Below, one piece after another: positions 35,110 through 47,998 of a stretch of 64,000 bases of DNA; positions within the stretch are counted from its first letter, which is position 1, and each line of letters begins with the position of its first letter. The stretch comes from Chimonanthus salicifolius (Eukaryota > Streptophyta > Magnoliopsida > Laurales > Calycanthaceae), in contig CM023535.1 of assembly GCA_013350335.1 (NCBI GenBank), forward strand, positions 35,620,991 to 35,684,990. The letters are read 5' to 3'. The position numbers and the translations under genes were made by a program. The notes under the pieces are model-generated. The model worked only from the letters and a program-made list of their open reading frames with translations, did not search any database and had not been told where the DNA came from.

Positions 35110-38100
35110 TGTAAGGGCCCGAAATTTTTAAAATTAATATAAATGGGAATATTATTTATTTTAAGGATGAAATTAGAAAATTGTTGGAGTAAATGGTAAA
35201 TGGGCCAAAATCGGATAAAGGCCCAAGTGTGGCCCAATAGACTATGGTTTGGATTTAAATTTATTTAAATGGGTCAAGAATGGTCAAATTGGGTCGAATA
35301 CCCATTTGGGACCCAATGGGTCAAGATGGTTAAGCTCTAAGGTAAATGGGCTAGTGGGAAATGTAATTGGGCCATGGGCCCAATGGTGATCCATTTAGAG
35401 TGGGCTTAATGAAATTTAATCACCCTAAGTAATTTGGAATTAAACAATGGTGGTGTGGCCAAGAGGGACCCACCTCCACCTCATCAAGTGAGGTGGCGAG
35501 TGGACCAATGATTGGTGGGGCCGGCCACCATGGTTGACTTGGTCAACCATGGGTGGAGTAATGAACTTAGGCTAAGCATCAATGGATTAGCCTAAGGTAA
35601 ATATCTAATTAAATTATTTAAATATGGTAGTCAAGAGTGGTCAAGGTGGGGCCATGAGGTGAAGATTCACCTCATCTCAAACTCAAAAAAATTCACATAC
35701 ACGTTGGACTTGGTGGTGGTTTAGATAACCACCACCATAAAGCAAATAAAATATCTTAAAATATCTTTGGTTGGTGAAAAATTAATGTAAAGTGTAAATG
35801 AGGTCATCAAATGGGGATAAGTTTGATTTTTTTCTTTCTCATATTCATTTTCACTAACTCCATCCCTCCCACTCCTCCATTGCCGTCCCATGTCCAAGTG
35901 AAGGAGAGAAAAAAAAAAGAAAAGAAGGAGCTCAAGGAGAGAAAAAAAAATGGAATTTGGAGGGAGTTCACTCTAAGATTAAGGTCATCATCTTCCTCTC
36001 ATCATCTTTTCCTCTTTTCATCTCTCAAATTCAAACCTAACATGGCTGATTTTAAGGTTGGGAGTTGCCACCCTTGATCAAAGATCTTGACCTATAAAAG
36101 ATCAAGAGGAAGGAGAGAGGAGGCCAAGGAGACCGACGGGAGCGGCGGAAATCGGAGGAGACGTCGGATAGTGAGTATTTCTTAAATAAAAGAATTTTGG
36201 ATTTTAGGGTTTAAGAAATGAAATTTATTTTTGTGAAATTAATGTTGGATAGGTGATTTTATACTATGGAATTTAGATACATTAAATGGAAGGGTGGAAG
36301 ATGGAGAAAACCCTAAATGGGTGAATTAGGGTTAGGGTAAGGAATTGGAGAAATATATTGTGTGCATTGTGTGATTGATTAAATTGAGCATGGAATTGGG
36401 TACTTGGAATAAGAATCATGGGCCATAGGGTTCGGCCATGTAGCATGACCGAACCCCATGGTGGGTGATTAGAGTTTGATGAAATTGGTTAGGGTTTAAA
36501 GGATGGAAGGCAATGAAGGTTTTTGATTAATGCATTTAGGGTTTTAATGAATGCATGGGAGTAATGTTTAAAATGATTGTATGATGAAAAATGCAATGGA
36601 ATGGTATGATTTTAAAATGCATGGATGGTAGGAAATTTGAACCATGGGTTCAGCCATGGCATAGGGCCGATCCCTATGGTGATGAAATGGTGATTAAATG
36701 AAGGGTTTAAAGGGTAATGTGCTGATGAATTTTGGATTTCAAGTGAACAAAAGTGATGATCCAAAGGGGGCTAAGAATATGGTTTAGTTGCATGATTTAA
36801 ACCCCTCAAGGAGGGATTATTGGTGGATCTAAAATGTAACAATGGACCCAAAAAAAAATGGAGAATGGAACATCATGGGTTCGGCCATGGTGTATGGCCG
36901 AACCCATGCCCCAAATTGTAAATCAATTTGGGTTTAAGGTCAATGGGTATATATGTGATTAAGTATGGGGTTTGAATGGGTTTAAATGAGTAATGGTTAG
37001 ATTAATTACATGACAAATTTTAATGTTTTGGTAAGTCAATAATGGACCTAAGTTAAGGACCTAGGTTGTGGATCAATTTTAGGCTTAAATAGGCATGAAT
37101 GAATGAATAATTGGTTATGTAAAGGGGTAGTGGCACAAATGGTAATTATTGGCTAAAATGAAGAAACTCACTAAGTTATGATTTATGGGCTTGGAAATGA
37201 TTAAAACTTGGATTGATTTGGTAATTTAATAAGGTACCGGATAGCGCGAGCGGTACGCGAGTCGGTAGCCGGATTATCGGACGAAGCCGAAAAAGGACGC
37301 GAGTCGGTATTCGGTAGGATTCCTACATTTTTGTAAGCCATGGATTGGGTGATGTTTTCTTTAATTTATTTTGGAAAGCATGTGGTTGCCTTTAGATGCA
37401 TTTTGGATTAAATATTATGGGATGTTTTTCCCTTTGATTTATTTGATAATCAAGTAATTGTTTTAAGATGGGTTTTTGTGTTACTATTGAACTACATATA
37501 TTTACATGGCACATGGCATCTACATCTCATGCTGGCATGGGAGGGATATGACAGGGAAATGATGAAATGAAACCGGAGTCCATGCTCCGTCGGGGCGACC
37601 GATAAACAGCATGGGGACATTTCACATATGTATTATGATACCTTGATGATGCTTTTCCATCAAGGGGGATGTTGTATTTATTATTGTACCTTGATGATGG
37701 TTCTTCCATCAAGGGGGGATGCCTAGTGTGGATCGCATCTTGATGAGGCTTTTGCATCAAGAGGGTCATGGTACGATGATGGTATGGATTCTATTTGGAA
37801 TACTATGGATGGTTGGAAAAAGGGACATTCTAGAGTTGAGGATGAGATTGATGGGTGGGATTCATGACATAAAACACCATTGCATTACATTGTACCAAAT
37901 GGCATAATTTTGAGATAATATCTTCTATATGCTTTGTTATTACTAATCCATGTGCTAGCCCTACTCGGAGTCCTACTGGGCGCGTGGTCTAACGCCCTAC
38001 TTCTACCCTAGCCGACGATGCAGGAGATGGCGGCACGGAAGGACAGGACGGGAGTCAAGCTCAGGAGCTTGGGAAGGCGGATTCATTATGTTGTTTAAGT

Positions 38101-38487
38101 TATGTTGGAAAAATGTAATTTGAGTAGCTTAGCTTGTCGGAATGTAATAAATTAGATTACTGGCTATGTTTTGGGATTTTATTATGGACATTATGGTTTT
38201 GAGGTATTATAGAAATTTAAATGAATGCTATCTTCCTTGCTATCTCAAATCTGTAGGATAGTCTTTGTTGTTAATTCCGCACTGAGAAGTAATATTCCTT
38301 GAGCTTACATCTACGCGTGAACTGTACTCGTGGACTTGGCTCCACGCACGCGTAGGGTTGGCCAGTTAAGGGCCGGGCTTTAGAAGCTCGGACTTAACTC
38401 GCGTCGTGACGTCCGCGCCCTTTGTCACTTTTATGGAAAAAAAAAAATAGACTCTGATTTTCGGTGAAAAAAGGGGCGGGCGTTACA
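35110..38487 (+). repeat. LTR 2 (middle) of element H
   Basis: 3378 bases, TGTAAGGGCCCGA to GGGCGTTACA. It shares with LTR 3 several bases that differ from LTR 1, up to about base 2650 of the LTR. Past that point it matches LTR 1 where LTR 3 differs. It serves as 3' LTR of the first unit and 5' LTR of the second. Hairpins near 36426, 36643 and 36874. Confidence 0.95.
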
Positions 38488-39102
38488 GTTGGTATCAGAG
38501 CGAATTCGGAAGAATGAATCTCTCGAAGTAAGATTAAGACGGTTGCACGTCTCACTGACGGCTAAGAATCCCAACCGACCGACTCTTCGGAGACCGCTGC
38601 ACGGGGGCCGGGTTAATTTACTTCGATTGACTCAAACTGAAGTGTTTAATCTGAGAACAACAATTGACGGAAAGGAATGATAGCAAGGGAAGAAAGATTC
38701 ATTCTAGGAGAGATTTATTGAAACATAGCAAGATAGGGTTTACTTCCCCAGAAATGAGAAAACATCTAGTTTTTTTTCCCCCAAATTGATGAAACAGTAC
38801 TAGATTTATCAGTCATAGCAAAGTAGGAAGTACTTCCCCGGTATTCCCAATTTGAACAACAGACAATAGGAATTTAGAGATTCCCCCCCAGAAACAAAGG
38901 AAAAAAAAAAAACAAGTGTGCTTATTTGGCAACTTTCCCCAAACAAAATATATTGTGATATACATAAGAAATTCCCCAAAACCGAGATTGGTTTTATTGG
39001 AAATTGCAGTTGATGATTTTTGGGTTCTAATTGTATTCTATGAATACAAGTGTGTCAAATGAAGGGGAGTGTACGGAATTATGGGATAAGGGAAACTCCT
39101 AA
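38488..39102 (+). other. Primer binding site and leader of H, second unit
   Basis: TGGTATCAGAGC at 38490-38501 and leader, near-identical to the first unit; the A-run near 38900 is one base shorter. Confidence 0.75.
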
Positions 39103-39396
39103 CTGTTTCATAGATTGGTGTCTGCTTCTAGCATAGCAGTTAGCCTGGACTTTCAGGAGGGACCTCCCGAGGAAGATGAAGAGGATGTAGCATCTCTTCC
39201 TGAGGAGAATATGGAAGACTTTCCAATGATAAGAGAGTCGGTAGGGGAAATGGAACCCGATTGTATGCACGAGTTGTGCAACTAGGTTGGACACAACTGC
39301 ACATACTATCCTTACCCTCTTGAAGTGGTATACCCGATTTGTGGACTACATGGACACGGGAAAGAGAGGACTAACTGTCCTTATATTGGAAGATAG
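39103..39396 (+). pseudogene. Acidic zinc-knuckle-like ORF remnant, H second unit
   Basis: Copy of the 31514-31807 remnant, with the same internal stop, so the stop predates the tandem duplication. Confidence 0.35.
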
Positions 39397-41387
39397 TTAA
39401 TGATTTTGGGGTTTTAAATGAAGAAAATAAGGGTGATATTAAATTGCACAAGCATACTTGTATTGTGAGTGCATGTGAATATACATGTGTTGAATTCTTA
39501 TTGTTGAGTGTATGAGGTGATGAAATGTGGAAAGATTAATAGTTATGATTATACTAATTAAGTGAGGAAAGAGTATGTAAAAAAAAAAAAAAAAAAATTG
39601 TACAATGAGGAACTGCATGCATCAAATGAGGATAAGAGGCATGAACTTTTGATGTGGGGTATATGTTGTATATGCTTATGATTGAGGTAAATGTGAAAAA
39701 AAAGGGTGGGGAGTATTTGTTAATGTGATGTATGGGTATACTTGGGGGATGGTACAATGGCTTTTAGAAATGGTTTTTATATTGGTGATAACCCATGGTT
39801 TGATAATTTGTCATGACCAAGTGAAGAGATTTATGTTATGACATATAATGGGTGATGATGTAAACGCTTTGTGAAGGGGTATAAGAGGTTCTCATGTGAA
39901 CAAAGTGCCATTTGAGAGATGTTGGATAAACAATGTACTTGAAAGAGACCGGGATGCATGGATTAACTTGCCACATGAAACTTGTGAGAGGATGGCATTA
40001 TGAGGAGAATGAGAAGGGTCTAGCTTGCAAAGACTAATATGTTGTATGAAAAATCTTGTATGTATAATGAAATTGCATTCTTCCAATGTGTAGTATAGAT
40101 TATGAACAAGTGATGGACCATGAAATTATGAAAATATTTTATTTAGTGATAGCATGAGGATTCCCTATGATGTTACTAAGTTGTGAATTATTAATCGTTG
40201 CAATGAGTTTATATGATGTTACTTTGATAATGGGTGGTATGCAATGAATGATTATTGTGGAACAAGGATGTGTTATAGACTATGTGTATGGTGATGAGTT
40301 GATAAAGTGCCGGGAGTTGTGAATATGTAGTATGCATGAAGGGGCCGTGATATGCCAATGCGTTTGGTTGGGAATCTAGGTGGGGCTGATGAATAATTCC
40401 AAAGTTTAGGGATTTATGGATGGTCATGGATGGTCTTCGAATGTATTGGGATGATTTGCTTTGGATGAGTAGGATTATTATTTTAAAATCTCTCGGTGTG
40501 TGTTGTAAATGGGGTAGGGTAACCTAATCATAATTATGTTCAATCACTAGATCTTCTTAAAGTGTTATTTCTTATGTTACCTCAAGTTGTTGTTTGATGT
40601 GAATGGAGGTGAAAGATCTGGTTACACATGAGTTGTGTTATTCGAAGATGTGTGTGATTTCAATTTTACGTGGCCTGCTAATGAAGGAGTATGAACCGTA
40701 TGATGTGGTAACCATTGATAACGTAGGCATGTAGGGTGGAATTTGGTGGTTGGTGGAATTGGTAATACTTGTGAATATTTTTTTTAGTGATGAATGGGCA
40801 CTATTTGACATAGTCTAAGTAAGCTTAGATATATCATTGTTTTTATGGAATCTATGAAAATATGTGGAATAATCCAGAAGGGTAGGAAATTAGTATTTAT
40901 GTGATTGGATTGATGTCGGGTATTGGTGTTGGAGGAGTTGTGAACAAAAAGGGTTAGTCCCATAGTGACTTATATGCAAATAAAAAGTATGATTGCTGTT
41001 GAGAGATGGAAGTAAGGGAAAGGTCAAGATTCTAGTGAAACTTGAATGGAAAGCTATGGGCGACTGCCGAGTGAGACTGATCACCTGACTCTGTAGTTGG
41101 CCGATGGAGTTCCATGAGGGCGAAGCTAGAAACCTAGTTAAAATGGAATCAACAATGGACTTGAGCATAGGCTCGTATTGGCAGACTAACTCACATGGGG
41201 AGTAGACAAAAGAACGTATTGAAGGAGTACGTATGGGAAATGTTTTGATAACAGATAAAGTGAAATAGAATACGTAATCTACATAAAACCGTAAATGGAT
41301 TCGTGAGGAAAAGAGATAATACGTGGCAAAGTGAATTTTGCAAGAATGAAACCCATAGGTTGATATGAGTGATATTGATGTAATTAA
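39397..41387 (+). other. Unrecognised AT-rich filler of H, second unit
   Basis: Copy of 31808-33799. One base is missing near 41181 relative to the first unit, which fuses two antisense frames into one of 175 codons; I do not consider it a gene. Confidence 0.6.
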
Positions 41388-42634
41388 GAGATATTTAGCA
41401 CAATTGAACGAGAACAACGAATAGACCCAGAAATGGAGGAGATCTGGACCAAGATCTCTACATGTGAGGTAGTATCGGAATTTGAGTTACGATCGGGATA
41501 GGGTCTTGTGTTCCGAGGTAGGACGTAGGTACCTAAGAGTTGCGGAAGGGAGTTGTTGGTTGAGGCACACCAAACCAAGCTCTCTACCCATCCGGACAGC
41601 GCCAAAGATGTACCATGATCTTAAGAGGCACTATTGGTGGCATGGACTCAAGAGAGATGTGGCAGAGTTTATGCTCGCTGCCTAACTTGTCAGCAGGTCA
41701 AGGTGGGGGCATCAGGAGCCACCGGGGTTACTCAAACCCTTACCAGTGCCGGAGTGGAGATGGGAACATGTAGCCACGGACTTTGTAACAGGACTGCTAA
41801 GGTCATCAAGGGACAACGATGCAATATGGGTCGACACGGTACATCCGAAATATTATCAGACTACATGGTGTACCCCGGACTATTGTGTCCAACAGAGATG
41901 GCCGATTCACTAACAAAGTATGGCAGAGCGTGTAATTGGCTATGGGGACCGACGTGTTGACCAGCACAGTATTCCACCCACACACTGATGGACAATCGGA
42001 GAGAATAATACAGATATTGGAGGATATGCTGAGAGCAGGTATGCGGGATTTCAAGGGTGGATGGGACAATCGCCTGCCACTGGTGGAGTTCTCCTACAAT
42101 AACAGTACCTCCAGATGGATCCATTTGAGGCCTTATATGGTGGGCCGTGTAGATCTCCAGTGCGTTAGACAGAGGTCGGTGAGCCTGCACTGGTTGGACC
42201 AAAGTTGCTTGCGGAGACTACGGCGTAGATTAAATTTATACGGTAACCTTTACTCACTGCGCAGAGCCGTTATAAGTATTACGCCGACAAGAGGAGAAGT
42301 TTCCCCGAGTTTGAGGGGGAGATTTGGTGCTTTTGGAAGTCTCACCACGGGAGGGACACATGAGACTCAGAAAGAAGGGGAACTGTCGCCTAGATTGTGG
42401 GGCCGTTTCCAATCCTAAAGAGGGTGGGGGAGGTGGCCTATTAGTTAGCACTTCCTCCACAGTAATCATTTTTACGTGATGTGTTTCATGTGTCCGGGTT
42501 GAGGAAAATACAACCCCAACCCTTCACATGTCTTGAATGTACCAGACGTCGATGTACAAAGCGACGTGATGTGTGTGGAGAAGCCGATCAGAGTGATCGG
42601 GAGAGAACAAAGGGTACTGCGGAACTCTTTGTGT
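41388..42634 (+). pseudogene. Integrase and chromodomain remnant, H second unit
   Basis: Same lesions as the first unit, including VSNRDGRF and the chromodomain deletion, with scattered single-base differences (for example GAC for GAG near 42065 and CCC for CTC near 42304). Both copies were already dead when duplicated. Confidence 0.88.
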
Positions 42635-42697
42635 CGATGTTTTGAACCTCTACTTCGCTCGAATTTTCGGGACGAAAATTTTAAAAGAGGATTGTAT

Positions 42698-45600
42698 TGT
42701 AAGGGCCCGGAATTTTTAAAATTAATATAAATGGGAATATTATTTATTTTAAGGATGAAATTAGAAAATTGTTGGAGTAAATGGTAAATGGGCCAAAATC
42801 GGATAAAGGCCCAAGTGTGGCCCAATAGACTATGGTTTGGATTTAAATTTATTTAAATGGGTCAAGAATGGTCAAATTGGGTCGAATACCCATTTGGGAC
42901 CCAATGGGTCAAGATGGTTAAGCTCTAAGGTAAATGGGCTAGTGGGAAATGTAATTGGGCCATGGGCCCAATGGTGATCCATTTAGAGTGGGCTTAATGA
43001 AATTTAATCACCCTAAGTAATTTGGAATTAAACAATGGTGGTGTGGCCAAGAGGGACCCACCTCCACCTCATCAAGTGAGGTGGCGAGTGGACCAATGAT
43101 TGGTGGGGCCGGCCACCATGGTTGACTTGGTCAACCATGGGTGGAGTAATGAACTTAGGCTAAGCATCAATGGATTAGCCTAAGGTAAATATCTAATTAA
43201 ATTATTTAAATATGGTAGTCAAGAGTGGTCAAGGTGGGGCCATGAGGTGAAGATTCACCTCATCTCAAACTCAAAAAAATTCACATACACGTTGGACTTG
43301 GTGGTGGTTTAGATAACCACCACCATAAAGCAAATAAAATATCTTAAAATATCTTTGGTTGGTGAAAAATTAATGTAAAGTGTAAATGAGGTCATCAAAT
43401 GGGGATAAGTTTGATTTTTTTCTTTCTCATATTCATTTTCACTAACTCCATCCCTCCCACTCCTCCATTGCCGTCCCATGTCCAAGTGAAGGAGAGAAAA
43501 AAAAAAGAAAAGAAAGAGCTCAAGGAGAGAAAAAAAAATGGAATTTGGAGGGAGTTCACTCTAAGATTAAGGTCATCATCTTCCTCTCATCATCTTTTCC
43601 TCTTTTCATCTCTCAAATTCAAACCTAACATGGCTGATTTTAAGGTTGGGAGTTGCCACCCTTGATCAAAGATCTTGACCTATAAAAGATCAAGAGGAAG
43701 GAGAGAGGAGGCCAAGGAGACCGACGGGAGCGGCGGAAATCGGAGGAGACGTCGGATAGTGAGTATTTCTTAAATAAAAGAATTTGGATTTTAGGGTTTA
43801 AGAAATGAAATTTATTTTTGTGAAATTAATGTTGGATAGGTGATTTTATACTATGGAATTTAGATACATTAAATGGAAGAGTGGAAGATGGAGAAAACCC
43901 TAAATGGGTGAATTAGGGTTAGGGTAAGGAATTGGAGAAATATATTGTGTGCATTGTGTGATTGATTAAATTGAGCATGGAATTGGGTACTTGGAATAAG
44001 AATCATGGGCCATAGGGTTCGGCCATGTAGCATGACCGAACCCCATGGTGGGTGATTAGAGTTTGATGAAATTGGTTAGGGTTTAAAGGATGGAAGGCAA
44101 TGAAGGTTTTTGATTAATGCATTTAGGGTTTTAATGAATGCATGGGAGTAATGTTTAAAATGATTGTATGATGAAAAATGCAATGGAATGGTATGATTTT
44201 AAAATGCATGGATGGTAGGAAATTTGAACCATGGGTTCAGCCATGGCATAGGGCCGATCCCTATGGTGATGAAATGGTGATTAAATGAAGGGTTTAAAGG
44301 GTAATGTGTTGATGAATTTTGGATTTCAAGTGAACAAAAGTGATGATCCAAAGGGGGCTAAGAATATGGTTTAGTTGCATGATTTAAACCCCTCAAGGAG
44401 GGATTATTGGTGGATCTAAAATGTAACAATGGACCCAAAAAAAAATGGAGAATGGAACATCATGGGTTCGGCCATGGTGTATGGCCGAACCCATGCCCCA
44501 AATTGTAAATCAATTTGGGTTTAAGGTCAATGGGTATATATGTGATTAAGTATGGGGTTTGAATGGGTTTAAATGAGTAATGGTTAGATTAATTACATGA
44601 CAAATTTTAATGTTTTGGTAAGTCAATAATGGACCTAAGTTAAGGACCTAGGTTGTGGATCAATTTTAGGCTTAAATAGGCATGAATGAATGAATAATTG
44701 GTTATGTAAAGGGGTAGTGGCACAAATGGTAATTATTGGCTAAAATGAAGAAACTCACTAAGTTATGATTTATGGGCTTGGAAATGATTAAAACTTGGAT
44801 TGATTTGGTAATTTAATAAGGTACCGGATAGCGCGAGCGGTACGCGAGTCGGTAGCCGGATTATCGGACGAAGCCGAAAAAGGACGCGAGTCGGTATTCG
44901 GTAGGATTCCTACATTTTTGTAAGCCATGGATTGGGTGATGTTTTCTTTAATTTATTTTGGAAAGCATGTGGTTGCCTTTAGATGCATTTTGGATTAAAT
45001 ATTATGGGATGTTTTTCCCTTTGATTTATTTGATAATCAAGTAATTGTTTTAAGATGGGTTTTTGTGTTACTATTGAACTACATATATTTACATGGCACA
45101 TGGCATCTACATCTCATGCTGGCATGGGAGGGATATGACAGGGAAATGATGAAATGAAACCGGAGTCCATGCTCCGTCGGGGCGACCGATAAACAGCATG
45201 GGGACATTTCACATATGTATTATGATACCTTGATGATGCTTTTCCATCAAGGGGGATGTTGTATTTATTATTGTACCTTGATGATGGTTCTTCCATCAAG
45301 GGGGGGATGCCTAGTGTGGATCGCATCTTGATGAGGCTTTTGCATCAAGAGGGTCATGGTACGATGATGGTATGGATTCTATTTGGAATACTATGGATGG
45401 TTGGAAAAAGGGACATTCTAGAGTTGAGGATGAGATTGATGGGTGGGATTCATGACATAAAACACCATTGCATTACATTGTACCAAATGGCATAATTTTG
45501 AGATAATATCTTCTATATGCTTTGTTATTACTAATCCATGTGCTAGCCCTACTCGGAGTCCTACTGGGCGCGTGGTCTAACGCCCTACTTCTACCCTAGC

Positions 45601-46074
45601 CGACGATGCAGGAGATGGCGGCACGGAAGGACAGGACGGGAGTCAAGCTCAGGAGCTTGGGAAGGCGGATTCATTATGTTGTTTAAGTTATGTTGGAAAA
45701 ATGTAATTTGAGTAGCTTAGCTTGTCGGAATGTAATAAATTAGATTACTGGCTATGTTTTGGGATTTTATTATGGACATTATGGTTTTGAGGTATTATAG
45801 AAATTTAAATGAATGTTATCTTCCTTGCTATCTCAAATCTGTAGGATAGTCTTTGTTGTTAATTCCGCACTGAGAAGTAATATTCCTTGAGCTTACATCT
45901 ACGCGTGAACTGTACTCGTGGACTTGGCTCCACGCACGCGTAGGGTTGGCCAGTTAAGGGCCGGGCTTTAGAAGCTCGGACTTAACTCGCGTCGTGACGT
46001 CCGCGCCCTTTGTCACTTTTATGGAAAAAAAAAATAGACTCTGATTTTCGGTGAAAAAAGGGGCGGGCGTTACA
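42698..46074 (+). repeat. LTR 3 of element H
   Basis: 3377 bases after a polypurine tract at 42671-42695; ends GGGCGTTACA before the GTTTT target duplication. Private differences include one T fewer near 43783, one extra G near 45305 and T at about 45816. Confidence 0.95.
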
Positions 46075-47219
46075 GTTTTAAGATGGGTTTTGGATTTAAA
46101 TATTATGTGACGGTTTTCCTTTGATTTATTTTGGTAGTCATGTGATTGATTTAAAATGGATTTATGACTATGATGTACACATATTACATGGCATATGGCA
46201 TCTACATCTCATGCATGACATGGGAGGGATATGGCATGGGAAGGATGAAAATAAAGAAACTGGAGTCCATGCTCCGTCGGGGCAACCGAGAAGCAAACAT
46301 GGGCATAGCTCGATGTGCTATAACCGGAGTCCATGCTCCGTCAAGGCGACCGAGAAGGAAATATGGGGAAACCTTGACAAGGCCTTGCTGTCAAGGGGGA
46401 TGATTTGTGATTGTTTATATCTTGACGAGGTTTTGCCGTCAAGGGGGATGATTTGTGATTGTTTATATCTTGACGAGGTTTTGCCGTCAAGGGGGATGAT
46501 TTGTGATTGTTTATATCTTGACGAGGTTTTTCCGTCAAGGGGGATATGGCAGCATGATGGTATGGATGATGGGTGGGACACATGACATAAAACACCCATG
46601 GCATGGCATTCATTTGATGGTTTTCATTATGTTATACCTGTGTGCTTGCTATCACTAATCCATGTGTTAGCCCTACTCGAAGTCCTACTGGGCGCGTTGT
46701 CTAACACCCTATTTCTATCCTAACTGATGATACAGGAGATGGCGGAAACGAAGGACGAGACGGGAGCCAAGCTTAGGAGCTTGGGGAAGCGAGCTACTTA
46801 GTTTATTAAGATTTATTTCGGAAATGTAATTTGTGTAATGTAGCTCGTTGGACTGTAATAATGTAGATTTCTTATTATGGTTTGGTATTTACTTTGGACA
46901 TTATCATTTTGAGATATAATTATGAATTTTAGGGGTATTTTAGTAATTTAAGCGCCGTACTTCCTTACTATCTAAAACTGGTAGGAATAGTCTCTATTAT
47001 AATGTTCCGCATTAAGTTATGTTCCGCGAGCTTACGTCTACGTGTGTACCGTTCTTCGTGGACTTAGTTTCCAAACACACGTAGGGTTGGCCAGTTAAGG
47101 GCCGAGCTTTAGAAGCTCAGACTTAACTCGCGTCGTGACGTCCGCGCTCTTTGTCACTTTCATTTTTTTCTAAAAAAAAATAGACTCTGATTTTAGTGTG
47201 AAAAAGGGCGGGCGTTACA
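46075..47219 (+). repeat. Solo LTR G, second segment
   Basis: Continues G after the GTTTT duplication and ends GGGCGTTACA. The following TAACC (47220-47224) pairs with GAACC before 24687, a target duplication with one changed base. G has no primer site or polypurine tract beside it, so it is solo. It carries tandem units and U5 hairpins; at the proposed acceptor TAG has become TAA, though ACAG survives a few bases on. Confidence 0.9.
46373..46545 (+). repeat. 48-base tandem hairpin repeat in LTR G
   Basis: CTTGACG stems begin at 46421, 46469 and 46517 (exact 48-base period), preceded by a diverged copy at 46373. Each arm CTTGACG pairs with CGTCAAG. In H the same stem reads CTTGATG/CATCAAG, a compensating change. 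CCGGAG-type units precede it from about 46260. Confidence 0.9.
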
Positions 47220-47998
47220 TAACCCCACTAAGGAGTATATATGGAGTTAGGGTTTTAGATATTGAATTTAAGTGGACTGTTTTAATAATTTTAATGGATG
47301 AAAATAATAGATGAAGGTTAATGATTTAAATGGTCTTAAACATTGGAAATGGTGAAGAACCATGGACCATGGGTTCGGCCATGTGGCATGGCCGAACCCC
47401 ATGAAGAGTTATTGGTGGACTTAGATGTTTATGGACCTATGTTTTGAACCTAAGCATAAAGTGATGGAGGAAATGGCAATATTGTAATTTAAATGGAAAT
47501 AAGGGACCATGGGTTCGGCCATGGTGTATGGCCGAACCCCATGGGAATTATTTGGTGGACTTAGGGTCTATGTATGGTAGATTAAAATGGATGAAATGTT
47601 AACTAAGGATTAGACCAATGGCAAAGTTGTAAATAGGTGGAAATGATAGACCATGGGTTCGGCCATGGTGTATGGCCAAACCCCATGGGGAATGATTTAT
47701 GGATTTTATAGACTTAGACATTATTGGAAATCAAATGGGACATGGTTTTAATTAATTGATATATTATAAGGTAACGGGACCTCACAAGGTGTGTACGATC
47801 GTGAGCGGTTACCGGATGAAAGCGAAGGACACGTTAGCGGTATTTGGTAGGATTCCACCTCTTTGAAACCATAGGTTTAATGTACAATGTTTTTATCTTA
47901 TTTTGATGAATTATCTTGCAAAAGATCTCGTTTCAAAATGTGAGTTTTGATGCTATGTTTATATGATAAAATAGCATGTGATTCATTAGCATCTCATG
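47220..47998 (+). repeat. LTR F, second segment
   Basis: Resumes the hairpin cut by G (AACCCCACTAAGG), with further hairpins near 47371, 47511 and 47655 and the CpG-rich block at 47765-47870. Stops at ATCTCATG, where I was inserted. Confidence 0.9.

Larger units (their letters stand above)
27520..46074 (+). mobile_element. Element H: tandem LTR-internal-LTR-internal-LTR retrotransposon
   Basis: Three near-identical B-type LTRs separated by two near-identical internal regions, with repeat periods of 7590 and 7588 bases. The whole 18.6 kb block is bounded by GTTTT at 27515-27519 and 46075-46079, and removing it plus one GTTTT rejoins LTR G cleanly. So it behaves as one insertion later expanded by one unit. 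The internals keep a primer site, leader, broken integrase and polypurine tract but no gag, protease, RT or RNase H. Confidence 0.93.

Noticed and set aside
40890..41417. Minus-strand frame of 175 codons in H
   Set aside because: It exists only because of one missing base; the near-identical first unit has it split in two. Antisense to AT-rich filler, no recognisable domain.
46121..46585. Frame of 154 codons across tandem units in LTR G
   Set aside because: Periodic peptide produced by the 48-base repeat; the same LTR region in B, H and I does not keep this frame.
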